The notes: generated by a model not told the origin, from the sequence alone. Numbered from the stretch's first letter, positions 1 through 7,397 are shown. The stretch is DNA of 64,000 bases from Bacteroidota bacterium (GCA_025963715.1 JAOQAG010000007.1:91874-155873), one strand, 5' to 3'. Made by a program: numbers and translations.

Positions 1-269
1 AAGCAAATCCGGAATTTGCGTATGCTTATGGGAACCGCGCTTACGCGAAGATCCAGCTGAACGACCTGAAAGGCGCACGTGAAGATATTACCAAATCGCT
101 GGAGCTGGATGATCAGAATTCGTATGCGTATAAAACGTATGCACAATTGCTGATCGCGGAGAAAAAAGAAAAGCAGGCCTGCGATAAATTAAAAAAAGCG
201 CTCGACCTTGGCTATACTGCAGAGTATGATGAAGATGTGAATGACCTGATGAAACAGTATTGTAAATAA
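1..269 (+). CDS. TPR-repeat protein, C-terminal fragment
   Basis: The reading frame is open from base 3 to the TAA at 267-269 and gives 88 residues; the start lies outside the window. The visible part holds two tetratricopeptide-like helix pairs. The pattern AYGNRAYAKIQLNDLKGA-REDITKSLELD is a textbook TPR with small residues at positions 8, 20 and 27, and it is followed by a second helix pair with AYKTYAQLLI and ACDKLKKALDLG. The tail DLMKQYCK is usual for Bacteroidota TPR lipoproteins or periplasmic TPR proteins, but location cannot be judged without the N-terminus. TPRs mediate protein-protein contacts, and no enzymatic domain is visible. The family call is firm and the function is unknown. 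Confidence 0.8.
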   Translation, partial: ANPEFAYAYGNRAYAKIQLNDLKGAREDITKSLELDDQNSYAYKTYAQLLIAEKKEKQACDKLKKALDLGYTAEYDEDVNDLMKQYCK

Positions 270-279
270 AGTTTTTGAC

Positions 280-469
280 TATCGGAAAGTTTATACCAGG
301 CTTATACTATTTTAATTGAAAAAATCTTAATTTGTGCCTCATTGCGAGGGCTTTTCGCCCGAAGCAATCTCATTCTGGTTCATAATCTGGTGTGAGATTG
401 CTTCGGGCGAAAAGCCCTTGCAATGACGTTCTTAAAATAATTTCTTTTCATGGTACAAAGTTCCGGATA
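280..469. repeat. MITE-like palindromic element, family A copy 1
   Basis: Nearly all of the 404-bp gap after the TPR gene is this element plus a terminator. Outer imperfect terminal inverted repeats of 19 bp lie at 280-298 and 451-469 (15 of 19 match). Inside are 34-bp inverted arms at 339-372 and 393-426 with one mismatch, built on the core GAGGGCTTTTCGCCCGAAGC, separated by a 20-bp loop. A second copy with the same outer ends and core lies at 54751-54936, and the outer left end recurs at 63880-63898. It has no coding capacity. Confidence 0.8.
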
Positions 470-494
470 CTCAATAAAGTTTTAATAGCACATA

Positions 495-532
495 AAAAAA
501 GCAGGAATAACGGATGTTGTTCCTGCTTTTTT
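495..532. terminator. Intrinsic terminator, probably bidirectional
   Basis: A 13-bp stem (arms 495-507 and 520-532, core GCAGGAA/TTCCTGC) is bordered by A-tract and T-tract on either side. The same hairpin sequence with a shorter loop recurs at 20955-20983 after the SDR gene. Confidence 0.75.
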
Positions 533-631
533 GTTGCAATAAATTACTTCCTGCAACATCTCTTAACTCCACAACAATTACAACATTCACCGCATTTTCA
601 ATTATTCTCAGCGGCAATTGCTTTATAGTGC

Positions 632-639
632 TACTTTTG
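632..639 (+). promoter_or_regulatory. Bacteroidota -7 promoter element (TACTTTTG)
   Basis: Exact match to TAnnTTTG, 34 nt upstream of the ATG at 674. No convincing -33 TTG box sits 18-20 nt further upstream. Confidence 0.5.
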
Positions 640-673
640 CGCGCTTAAACATTAACCATTTAAAACCACTATT

Positions 674-1345
674 ATGAATTTTAAAAAATTAGTTGCAAGT
701 GTTGTTGTCTGCTCCTTATTTGTGAATGCAGCAAATGCCCAGTTTAACATTGGTGCGCAGGGTACGATCGGTGCTTTTTCGGGAGGCGTTGGTTTCCTTA
801 AAGGCGGCGGGATTGAGGCCGGTTACGGACTTATAAAATCAAGAAAACACAAGGATGCAGGCTCAAAACTGTTTGTTTGCGGAAGTTTTAATTATTATGC
901 AGGAACGGGTTCCGGCTCTTTTGATTCGTATGCCTTAAGCAGCAGTTACTCGGTATATAGCATTACCGTTCCATATACCTGGAAACTGCATTTGATCCAG
1001 GTAAATGTAGGTGCTAAATATTATATTGCAGGAGGCATGGCGGCTCCGTTTAGTTTTTACGGGCAGGTAGGGTTAACCATTGAGGACATGCCGGTGAAAT
1101 ATACAATAGCTTCTTACAATCGCAACAATTATGATACCTCACAAGAGCCACAAAACGAAAATGCTGTGGGTGTTGCATTCCATGCCGGTGTGGGTATAGA
1201 TGTAAAAGCAGGTCCTGTACACATTTATCTTGCCACGCGATTGATCATTCCTGCCAATGAAGTAAATGGAGAAGAGATCGAAATTGTGATCCCTTTCGCT
1301 GCTGTTGCAGATCTTGGCGTTCGTATTCCTATCGGCGGAAAATAA
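674..1345 (+). CDS. Outer-membrane beta-barrel protein, unknown function
   Basis: The 223-residue protein begins with a Sec signal peptide (MNFKKLVASVVVCSLFVNAANA, cleavage after ANA near residue 22). The rest is alternating hydrophobic/polar strands rich in Gly, Tyr and aromatic belts (AGYGLI, VNVGAKYYIAGG, YGQVGLTIED, GVAFHAGVGIDVKAG), typical of small outer-membrane barrels (OmpW / porin-like PF13568 class). It ends VADLGVRIPIGGK rather than in an aromatic residue, so the last strand is not classical. It appears monocistronic, with its own promoter element and a strong terminator just downstream. The size fits an 8- to 10-stranded barrel. Function is unknown; the membrane location is inferred from composition. 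Confidence 0.7.
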   Translation: MNFKKLVASVVVCSLFVNAANAQFNIGAQGTIGAFSGGVGFLKGGGIEAGYGLIKSRKHKDAGSKLFVCGSFNYYAGTGSGSFDSYALSSSYSVYSITVPYTWKLHLIQVNVGAKYYIAGGMAAPFSFYGQVGLTIEDMPVKYTIASYNRNNYDTSQEPQNENAVGVAFHAGVGIDVKAGPVHIYLATRLIIPANEVNGEEIEIVIPFAAVADLGVRIPIGGK

Positions 1346-1366
1346 TTTCAGTACCAAATAAAAAAT

Positions 1367-1398
1367 AACCCCCTGTAACGCTTATGTTACAGGGGGTT
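1367..1398. terminator. Intrinsic terminator between convergent genes
   Basis: Perfect 13-bp stem (AACCCCCTGTAAC at 1367-1379, complement at 1386-1398), 6-nt loop, A-rich on the left and GTTTGTTG on the right. It serves the + strand barrel gene and probably also the - strand propeller gene ending at 1449. Confidence 0.85.
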
Positions 1399-1448
1399 TG
1401 TTGTATGCATGTAGGCGCCAGGCTCCGCCTAGTGACAAGCGCCCATAT

Positions 1449-3533
1449 CTACTGAACGATCACTTTCTTTTTAGCTGTTCCTTTTTCCGTTTGCAGATCA
1501 AGAACATAAATTCCTTTTGCAGCGTTGGAAAGATCAATATCGTAACGGTCAGAAACGGCGCCTTCATAGCTGTATACCACATCGCCGGAAACATTGTAAA
1601 GCGTGATGATCACTTTTTGGTTATCCGGTAGGGTTACGTGTAATACACCTGCAGCGGGATTCGGATATACATTTACATTTTCCAGTTCATAGCCTGCAAT
1701 GTTCAGGATCACCAACGGCGCTTTGTATACGCCAGCATCGGTTGCTGCGTAAAGTGCAGTACTGCCGTCGGTGCAGATCTTATTTACATACAGATCATTC
1801 AATCCGCCGTTATAAGTCGCCCAGGATGCGCCCGCCGTGTTGGATACAAATGCCCCGCCGCCCCAGGTAACAGCGTACAGGTAGCCGTCTTTTTCCTGTA
1901 TATCATTCACGTATAAATTGCTGATGCCTGTATTTACTAAATTCCAGGTAGCTCCGTTATTGCTTGATTTATAAATACCCGAACCTTCCGTTGCAGCATA
2001 TAGATCAGCTCCGCTGATCAAAACAGAATTAATTTTAACATCCGGCAATGTGCTGCCAATGTTGGTCCAGGTAAGTGCATGATCGTTGGAATAATAAATA
2101 CTGCCATCCCAGGTACCGATGTATAATTTGGTTCCTGCAACACTAAGCATGTTCATAGATTCGGTAAAGCCGGTAGGAAGCTCCGTCCAGGTGGCGCCGC
2201 TATCCGTAGTTTCAAACAAGCCGGGAACCGCTGCCGGTGCACCGTTGGTAAGTGCAAACACATTGGTGCTATCGGCTTTTAATTCCGTTACTTCACTGGT
2301 AATGCCGGTGGATGCCGGAACCCAGGTGATGCCACCGTCGCCCGAGCGGAATACATGCTGATAACCTGCAGATAAATAGGTGTTGCTTCCGTTTATTAAA
2401 ATGCTGTTGATGTCCGGCGTGGTAAGCCCTGCATTTCCACGGTTCCAGGTGCTGCCATTATCGGTTGAGAGGTATACGCCGTTTTTTGCAGTACCAATAA
2501 TGGTTACAGCGCCCGTTGCCGAAATGCCGGTAACATCGGTCCCGGAAATTCCCTGGTTGGATTCCGTCCAGGATGTACCATTGTTCGCGGAGCTGTATAC
2601 TCCGTCAAGCGTGGATGCAATGAGCCCGGAACCGCTGATGAGCAATGCGCCAACAGAAGGAAAAACATTTATGGTATCCACATAGTGCGGAACCTGTGCA
2701 AGGCCGTTATTGGAACTGTTCCAGGAAGCAGCGTTATCAGTGGAAACAAAAATTCCACCGGCATCGGTACCGGCAAAAACATATCCCGGTTTTACCGCGA
2801 GTGCTGTTGCCGTTGTATTTGCGGGAAAACCAATATTTGATGAAACCCAGGAAACACCGCGGTTTCCCGATTTATAAATTCCGGTATTGGTAGCAGCGTA
2901 AATGGTATTGCCGGTAGTGCAAAGCGTGTATACAAATGCACTGTCGGGAAAGCCGTTTCCGGAGATGTGGTTCCAGTGTGCGCCATCGTCGTATGTTTCA
3001 AACAATCCGACAAGGTAGGAGCCTGCAAAAACGGTATCGCCCATTTCGGTATGTGAATGAATAGTGTAGCTTGCAGGAATACCCGTGTTACGTAGCATCC
3101 AGCTGGTACCCGAGTTGTTAGAATAAAATTCGCCGTAAGCGGTAGCCGCATAAATGCCGTTGGAAGAAACAAAAATGGAATTGATAAACAGGTTGGAAAG
3201 CCCGGTGTTACGTGCCAGCCATGTAGCGCCGCCATTTGAGGAAAAAAATACGCCATCGGCTTCAGCGCCTGCAAAAAGATTGGTGCCGTCGGTTGTGAGC
3301 GCTACGATAGGAATGCGTTCCATGCCGGTGTTGGCTGCTACCCAGGTTGTGCCATTATCAATTGAGGAAAACACGCCATTATCGGTACCTATGAAAATTT
3401 TTCCGGCTGCTGTAACAGATGAGTAGATCCGTCCGCCATACGGGCCGTTTGTTTGCCATTGTGCAGTTGCAATGTTGCTTGCTGCAAGGAGTAAGATAAT
3501 GGCAATCGAGAGTTTTTTATAAATTTTTTGCAT
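1449..3533 (-). CDS. T9SS-secreted beta-propeller (BNR/sortilin-like repeats)
   Basis: 694 residues. An N-terminal signal peptide ends at TAQ (about residue 24). Then come roughly a dozen repeats of about 42-45 residues, each with an Asp-box-like core SxDxGxTW (for example SIDNGTTW, SNNSGTSW, SGDGGITW, TTDSGATW), forming one or more propellers of the BNR/YCF48/sortilin type. From about residue 620 a T9SS type A sorting domain follows: VYPNPAAG, a Tyr-rich middle, GIYVLDLQTEKG and the terminal KKKVIVQ. The protein is therefore expected to cross the outer membrane by T9SS and be anchored or released. No catalytic motif of sialidases (RIP, Arg triad) was found, so an adhesive or binding role is more likely. 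It resembles the 52086 gene in design. The ATG at 3533 directly precedes the signal peptide. Confidence 0.88.
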   Translation of the reverse strand: MQKIYKKLSIAIILLLAASNIATAQWQTNGPYGGRIYSSVTAAGKIFIGTDNGVFSSIDNGTTWVAANTGMERIPIVALTTDGTNLFAGAEADGVFFSSNGGATWLARNTGLSNLFINSIFVSSNGIYAATAYGEFYSNNSGTSWMLRNTGIPASYTIHSHTEMGDTVFAGSYLVGLFETYDDGAHWNHISGNGFPDSAFVYTLCTTGNTIYAATNTGIYKSGNRGVSWVSSNIGFPANTTATALAVKPGYVFAGTDAGGIFVSTDNAASWNSSNNGLAQVPHYVDTINVFPSVGALLISGSGLIASTLDGVYSSANNGTSWTESNQGISGTDVTGISATGAVTIIGTAKNGVYLSTDNGSTWNRGNAGLTTPDINSILINGSNTYLSAGYQHVFRSGDGGITWVPASTGITSEVTELKADSTNVFALTNGAPAAVPGLFETTDSGATWTELPTGFTESMNMLSVAGTKLYIGTWDGSIYYSNDHALTWTNIGSTLPDVKINSVLISGADLYAATEGSGIYKSSNNGATWNLVNTGISNLYVNDIQEKDGYLYAVTWGGGAFVSNTAGASWATYNGGLNDLYVNKICTDGSTALYAATDAGVYKAPLVILNIAGYELENVNVYPNPAAGVLHVTLPDNQKVIITLYNVSGDVVYSYEGAVSDRYDIDLSNAAKGIYVLDLQTEKGTAKKKVIVQ

Positions 3534-3602
3534 GACATAAAAAGTTTAGTTACCGGGGTAATTAAAATTTTTGTGCCAGTGGAGGGAACATTTTTTATGG
3601 GA

Positions 3603-4058
3603 TTACACTTTTATCCTGGGATCAAAAAAGAAGGGTTCTGTTTCTAACAGCTTAACGGATTTAAAGCCCGGATGATTAACATTAATTAAAAAATTAAACT
3701 CACTTTTTACTAATGCAGAAGGAATTTTTAATATGGCAGAAGACCCACTGTTAACCCAGGCATCGCCAAAAGGCTGACACAGACTGTATGACGTTAAATC
3801 GGGTTTGTGCCAATCTAATGGCAGTGCCGGAACATTTAAATTTTCGATATATAAATCATCCGGAACATGAATTACCATTGTTCTAAAAGTATCTTTTAAG
3901 CTTATACCGTTATTATGAACAACATTTTCCAAACAGGCTAATGACCTTGACGCCGAAGTGTATATTACCTTAAATCCATTAGAATTCCACCTGGCAGCCC
4001 GTCCGGAAGCATACAGGTCATTTGACCATTTTTCTAAAACAATTCGGAATAATTCCAT
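3603..4058 (-). CDS. RES-family NAD+-degrading toxin
   Basis: 151 residues, the usual size of RES-domain toxins, which kill or arrest cells by phosphorolysis of NAD+. The characteristic Arg/Glu/Ser signature is visible: MELFRIV at the start, R20 and R23-W24 in SGRAARWN, Y33 in VIYTSAS, E44 in ACLENVVH, and a C-terminal WVNSGSSAILKIPSAL that matches the family WxxSxxxALLRVPSA pattern. The ATG overlaps the stop of the upstream antitoxin by one base (TAATG), so translation is coupled and the two form one operon. The toxin looks intact. Neighbours outside the operon are unrelated. RES toxins are known to be neutralised by an Xre/MbcA/ParS-type antitoxin, and the partner here is exactly that with an extra domain. 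Confidence 0.9.
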   Translation of the reverse strand: MELFRIVLEKWSNDLYASGRAARWNSNGFKVIYTSASRSLACLENVVHNNGISLKDTFRTMVIHVPDDLYIENLNVPALPLDWHKPDLTSYSLCQPFGDAWVNSGSSAILKIPSALVKSEFNFLINVNHPGFKSVKLLETEPFFFDPRIKV

Positions 4059-4744
4059 TATGCAGTGGCGCCAAATTCGATTCTTATAAGTTCTTCAAAA
4101 ATCAAATCGATGCCAGTAGAGGAACTAATATATGATATAGGGATCTTATTCCCGAGACCATATGCAGGAGTACTAAGCCATGAGTTAAACTTTTCGGTAG
4201 ACTCAAAAATTTCTATTCCTTTATTATACAGTTCTTTGATCTTAATATAAACCTCAACCGTTCGTTTAGTAACAGGTTTATTCTGGGTCTTATAGGAAGT
4301 AAGTGTTTTAGGAGTCATTTCGAACACATGTTCAGCCAATACTTTTAAAGGTAAATTTGATACCTCTGACAGGTCATTCACAATAGATCTTGAATCTATT
4401 GCGGTATCTAATTCATTTAACAGTTCGATCTTTGAAATAGGTGACTGGACATCAGAAAATGCGGAAGAATAATTTGGCTCCGAAATAGTTGAAGCAGCTT
4501 CAAACATTGCCTTGAATTTACCTATTTTTGCGGAAGAAATCTTTATAGCCTTTCCCGTTTGTGGATTAGTAGCAATTCTACTTTTAGAAATGGAGAAAGA
4601 TCCAAATCCAACCAAAGCAACTTTATCACCCTTTTTAAGTGCTTTTGTAGTGGCTTTTACAAAAGCATCCAATGCTTTTTGTGAATCAGCTTTGGTAAGC
4701 TTCGACTCTTCAGCCATTTTTTTAATTAATTCTTGTTTGTTCAT
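4058..4744 (-). CDS. HU-domain / Xre-MbcA-ParS fusion antitoxin for RES toxin
   Basis: 228 residues in three parts. Residues 1-85 are a complete HU/IHF-type fold: MNKQELIKKMAEESKLT, VALVGFGSFSISKS, and the DNA-intercalating arm motif NPQTG at 60-64 followed by KIGKFKAMFEAA. Residues about 86-125 are a linker. Residues about 126-172 resemble the Xre-like helix-turn-helix of RES antitoxins (LPLKVLAEHVFEMTPKTLTS). Residues 173-228 match the MbcA/ParS/Xre toxin-binding domain (GIEIFESTEKFNSWLSTP, GLGNKIPISY, DLIFEELIRIEFGATA). Known partners of RES toxins usually have only the last two parts, so the HU module is an addition. It precedes the toxin with a TAATG junction. A perfect inverted repeat 6 nt upstream of the ATG suggests autorepression. 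Family assignment is by eye from motifs; the domain order is clear in the sequence. Confidence 0.88.
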   Translation of the reverse strand: MNKQELIKKMAEESKLTKADSQKALDAFVKATTKALKKGDKVALVGFGSFSISKSRIATNPQTGKAIKISSAKIGKFKAMFEAASTISEPNYSSAFSDVQSPISKIELLNELDTAIDSRSIVNDLSEVSNLPLKVLAEHVFEMTPKTLTSYKTQNKPVTKRTVEVYIKIKELYNKGIEIFESTEKFNSWLSTPAYGLGNKIPISYISSSTGIDLIFEELIRIEFGATA

Positions 4745-4750
4745 CTTAAT

Positions 4751-4782
4751 GTAATTTTACACTTCATATAACGTAAAATTAC
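4751..4782 (-). promoter_or_regulatory. Palindromic operator of the RES toxin-antitoxin operon
   Basis: Perfect 10-bp inverted repeat, GTAATTTTAC at 4751-4760 and GTAAAATTAC at 4773-4782, with a 12-bp spacer. Arm centres are 22 bp apart, about two helical turns, which suits a dimer or HU-type bent complex on one face. It lies 6 nt before the antitoxin ATG. Each arm carries TAATTTTA, one base off the -7 consensus, so binding would occlude the promoter region. Confidence 0.7.
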
Positions 4783-4941
4783 CTTTTTTGTTTCAAATAG
4801 AGAAGACATAATTGAAAATCTGGGTACCTCCGGTTGTCATAAAATTGATTTATTGCTAAACAACATGCAAGTTATATGTAAGTTGGAGAGGTAAAATGTA
4901 CCTTTTAAGGTCATTTTGAATAAGAGAGGCATAAAATGCAA

Positions 4942-4973
4942 AAATCCTCACAACCTAATGGTTATGAGGATTT
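4942..4973 (-). terminator. Terminator of tRNA-Asn
   Basis: On the - strand a 9-bp perfect stem (AAATCCTCA/TGAGGATTT, arms 4965-4973 and 4942-4950) is followed by T residues, starting 4 nt after the encoded CCA end of the tRNA. Confidence 0.75.
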
Positions 4974-4976
4974 GCC

Positions 4977-5053
4977 TGGCTCCCTCTGCTGGACTTGAAC
5001 CAGCGACCCTCTGATTAACAGTCAGATGCTCTAACCAGCTGAGCTAAGAAGGA
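4977..5053 (-). tRNA. tRNA-Asn (GUU)
   Basis: A 77-nt cloverleaf on the - strand. The acceptor stem TCCTTCT (from 5053) pairs with AGAGGGA, with a G discriminator and a genomically encoded CCA at 4977-4979. The D arm is TAGCTCAGCTGGTTAGAGC, the anticodon arm CTGACTGTTAATCAG gives anticodon GTT, and the T arm contains GGTTCAAGTCC. It is flanked by a dedicated terminator. No attachment-site duplication was seen around its 3' end. Confidence 0.97.
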
Positions 5054-5126
5054 ATTTATCCTGGTTAATGAAGAATTTTTCCTTAAAAAGGAGTGCAATA
5101 TTAGTATCTTCAAAGCAAATATGCAA

Positions 5127-5134
5127 TATATTTG
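5127..5134 (+). promoter_or_regulatory. -7 promoter element (TATATTTG) of the PfkB gene
   Basis: Exact TAnnTTTG, 26 nt before the ATG at 5161. It lies downstream of an in-frame ATG at 5068, which argues that the true start is 5161. Confidence 0.6.
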
Positions 5135-5160
5135 TCGAAAATTTTATAAAAAACTTAAAT

Positions 5161-6084
5161 ATGAGCTTATTAGTTGTTGGTACAGTTGCATTTGATGCCA
5201 TTGAAACTCCTTTCGGGAAAACCGATAAAATCCTTGGTGGTGCTGCCACTTACATTTCTTTAGCCGCTTCTTATTTTACCAAAAACATCAATTTGGTGTC
5301 GGTTGTAGGCGAAGATTTTCCGGCTGCAAATATTGAAATGTTACAGAAACACAATGTAAATACCGATGGTTTACAGGTTTTAAAAGGTCAAAAAACCTTT
5401 TTCTGGGCCGGAAAGTACCACAACGACATGAATACCCGTGATACCATCACAACGGAACTGAACGTACTGGAAACATTTAACCCGGTTGTTCCGGAAGCAT
5501 ACCAGGATTGCGAATTTTTAATGCTGGGTAACTTAATGCCCAAAGTTCAGCAACAAGTATTGTCACAGCTGAAAAGCCGCCCGAAATTAATCGTTTTGGA
5601 TACGATGAATTTCTGGATGGACATCGCTATGCCGGAATTAATGGAAACATTAAAGCAGATAGATGTATTAACGATCAACGATTCGGAAGCACGCCAGCTT
5701 TCCGGCGAATATTCATTGGTAAAGGCAGCACAAAAAATCCTGGCAATGGGGCCAAAATACCTGATCATTAAAAAAGGCGAGCACGGTGCATTGCTGTTCA
5801 ATAAAGAACAAGTGTTTTTTGCTCCTGCATTGCCTTTGGAAGATGTATTTGATCCAACCGGTGCAGGCGACAGCTTTGCAGGTGGATTTATCGGTTATAT
5901 TGCTGCTACAAAAGATATTTCCTTTGAGAATATGAAACGCGCTATCATTTTTGGTTCGGCCACAGCTTCTTTCTGCGTGGAGAAATTCGGGACAGAAAAC
6001 CTGGTGGGCTTAACACAGGAAGAAGTGGATGCACGGGTGCAGGAATTTGTGGATTTGGTGCAGTTTGATATTGCGCTGGTGTAG
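5161..6084 (+). CDS. PfkB-family carbohydrate kinase
   Basis: 307 residues with the ribokinase fold. The N-terminus MSLLVVGTVAFDAIETPFG is followed by GGAATYISLAAS (substrate-side Gly-Gly motif, PfkB signature 1 region). The C-terminal signature DPTGAGDSFAGGF has its catalytic Asp at residue 237. The enzyme should phosphorylate a sugar or nucleoside hydroxyl with ATP in the cytosol. The substrate cannot be read from sequence, although close homologues are widespread in Bacteroidota as an orphan PfkB kinase. The open frame extends 31 codons upstream, but the promoter element at 5127 and the family's usual N-terminus favour the ATG at 5161. The TAG stop touches the repeat element at 6085. It is monocistronic. 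Confidence 0.9.
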   Translation: MSLLVVGTVAFDAIETPFGKTDKILGGAATYISLAASYFTKNINLVSVVGEDFPAANIEMLQKHNVNTDGLQVLKGQKTFFWAGKYHNDMNTRDTITTELNVLETFNPVVPEAYQDCEFLMLGNLMPKVQQQVLSQLKSRPKLIVLDTMNFWMDIAMPELMETLKQIDVLTINDSEARQLSGEYSLVKAAQKILAMGPKYLIIKKGEHGALLFNKEQVFFAPALPLEDVFDPTGAGDSFAGGFIGYIAATKDISFENMKRAIIFGSATASFCVEKFGTENLVGLTQEEVDARVQEFVDLVQFDIALV

Positions 6085-6273
6085 TTTTACCACTAAGGCA
6101 CTGAGAGCACTAAGCTATTTTCTCGCAGAGACGCAGAGGTTAAACCGCTTAAAGGTTTTCTCGCAAAGGCGCAAAGCCCGCAAAGAATAAAATAAAAATG
6201 CCCGGCTTTAATTAAGCCGGGCATTTTTTGTTTTTTTATAAATCTCAGTGGCCTTAGTGCCTTAGTGGTAAAA
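6085..6273. repeat. Inverted-repeat element filling a convergent gap
   Basis: Perfect 17-bp terminal arms (TTTTACCACTAAGGCAC at 6085-6101, complement at 6257-6273) occupy the gap between the pfkB stop and the sod stop, leaving 0 and 2 bp. Inside are degenerate words (CTCGCAGAGACGCAGAGG, CTCGCAAAGGCGCAAAG) and a central terminator hairpin. The same words recur at 15740-15833, 18673-18860, 29632-29908 and 35335-35395. Confidence 0.7.
6194..6228. terminator. Bidirectional intrinsic terminator
   Basis: 15-bp perfect stem (AAAAATGCCCGGCTT at 6194-6208 with its complement at 6214-6228), A-tract on one side and T-tract on the other. It is placed centrally between convergent pfkB-type and sod genes, so it can end both transcripts. 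Confidence 0.88.
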
Positions 6274-6275
6274 AG

Positions 6276-7049
6276 CTATTTCGTGGCAGCGTACAAACTT
6301 TCCGCAGTTTCCCAATTCACTACATTCCAAAAGGAAGCAATGTAATCGGCGCGGCGGTTTTGATTTTTCAGGTAATAGGCATGTTCCCATACATCCAGCG
6401 CCAGCACAGGCGTTCCTTTTACTTCAACTGAATCTAAATTCATTAAAGGATTATCCTGGTTAGCGGTAGAGCCAATTACCAATTTGCCATCGCTTGTTTT
6501 TACCAGCCATGCCCAACCCGAGCCGAAACGTTTGGTGGCAGCATCCCCAAATTGTTTTTTAAATTCATCCATGGAGCCGAATGTTTTTGTGATCGCGTCC
6601 GTCAGTTTGCCTGAAGGAGCAGCAGCACCTGCTTTTGGCGGCGTCATCAGCGTCCAGAAAAGCGAGTGATTGTAATGTCCGCCTCCATTGTTACGGAGAG
6701 CCGGTGGTAATTTACCAGCATTGTTGAACATGTTCTCAAATGTAGGAGAACCGCCAATGGTACTTACATCAAATGTTTCCAGCGCTTTGTTCAAATTGGT
6801 AACATAGGCCTGGTGATGTTTATCGTGGTGGATCTCCATCGTCATTTTGTCGATGTGTGGTTCCAACGCATCATATCCGTAAGGTAAAGCGGGCAATGTA
6901 AATTTTCCGCCATCCGGTTCTATGAAAATAGTTTCAGCAAAATTGCCCGATGCAAATGCTTTGTTTAAAATAGAGGAAGCCGTAATGCTTCCAATAACGA
7001 GTGCCGCTGATTTTATTAAAAAATCTCTGCGTGAATTTTCTTTTTCCAT
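6276..7049 (-). CDS. sodA: Superoxide dismutase (Fe/Mn), Tat-exported
   Basis: 257 residues. The mature part (from about 45) is a complete Fe/Mn [36 protein letters not shown] (first metal His and gateway His), [11 protein letters not shown] (second His) and the signature [15 protein letters not shown] (metal Asp and His), ending FWNVVNW. It dismutates superoxide to peroxide and oxygen. The N-terminus [19 protein letters not shown] is a twin-arginine signal, so the enzyme is folded with its metal in the cytosol and exported to the periplasm, unlike the usual cytosolic enzyme. Metal choice (Fe, Mn or cambialistic) is not decidable here, hence sodA is a loose symbol. The leader is a repeat block shared with two unrelated genes. 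Confidence 0.95.
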   Translation of the reverse strand: MEKENSRRDFLIKSAALVIGSITASSILNKAFASGNFAETIFIEPDGGKFTLPALPYGYDALEPHIDKMTMEIHHDKHHQAYVTNLNKALETFDVSTIGGSPTFENMFNNAGKLPPALRNNGGGHYNHSLFWTLMTPPKAGAAAPSGKLTDAITKTFGSMDEFKKQFGDAATKRFGSGWAWLVKTSDGKLVIGSTANQDNPLMNLDSVEVKGTPVLALDVWEHAYYLKNQNRRADYIASFWNVVNWETAESLYAATK

Positions 7050-7050
7050 A

Positions 7051-7092
7051 ATCTACTAAATACTAATGAATACCAATATACTAATCTGTGTG
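7051..7092 (-). repeat. Shared leader block, copy 1 (upstream of sod)
   Basis: Read on the - strand it begins CACACAGATTAGTATATTGG and ends GTATTTAGTAGAT, 1 nt before the sod ATG. Nearly the same block precedes the EamA transporter (30337-30378) and the ACMSD gene (33991-34031). Confidence 0.75.
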
Positions 7093-7368
7093 GTCAATCA
7101 ACGAAAAACGAAATTTTGCGAAATGAACGAAATTGTGTGTTAGAAATACATTATCAATTAATCAGCATTTCCCGCACAAAATCCTAAATCCCAATTCCTA
7201 AATCCTTATTTATTTCATTGTCAATATACTAATCGTGTGGTCAATCAACGAAAAACGAAATTTTGCGAAATGAACGAAATTGTGTGTTAGAAATACATTA
7301 TCAATTAATCAGCATTCCCCGCGCAAAATTCTAAATCTCAATTCCTAAATCCTTATTTATTTCATTGT
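7074..7368. repeat. Tandem duplication of a 148-bp intergenic unit
   Basis: Unit 1 spans 7074-7221 and unit 2 spans 7222-7368, over 95% identical by eye; differences include a one-base gap and CCCGCACAAAATC versus CCCGCGCAAAATT. Both contain words such as CAATCAACGAAAAACGAAAT and CAATTCCTAAATCCTTATTT. Together they make up almost the whole 348-bp gap between sod and the biotin carrier gene. No gene is seen inside. Confidence 0.85.
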
Positions 7369-7397
7369 CAATTATCAACTCTCCATTATCAATTAAC

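Noticed and set aside
392..628. 78-residue open frame after the TPR gene
   Set aside because: It starts in the right arm of the family A element and runs through the terminator; no homology pattern.
2792..3274. 160-residue open frame on the - strand in another frame of the propeller gene
   Set aside because: It lies inside the real 694-residue frame on the same strand; the repetitive DNA of the propeller makes shadow frames.
4977..5053. tRNA-Asn as an integration site next to the toxin-antitoxin operon
   Set aside because: No integrase, no second copy of the tRNA 3' end within the window and no sharp composition change.
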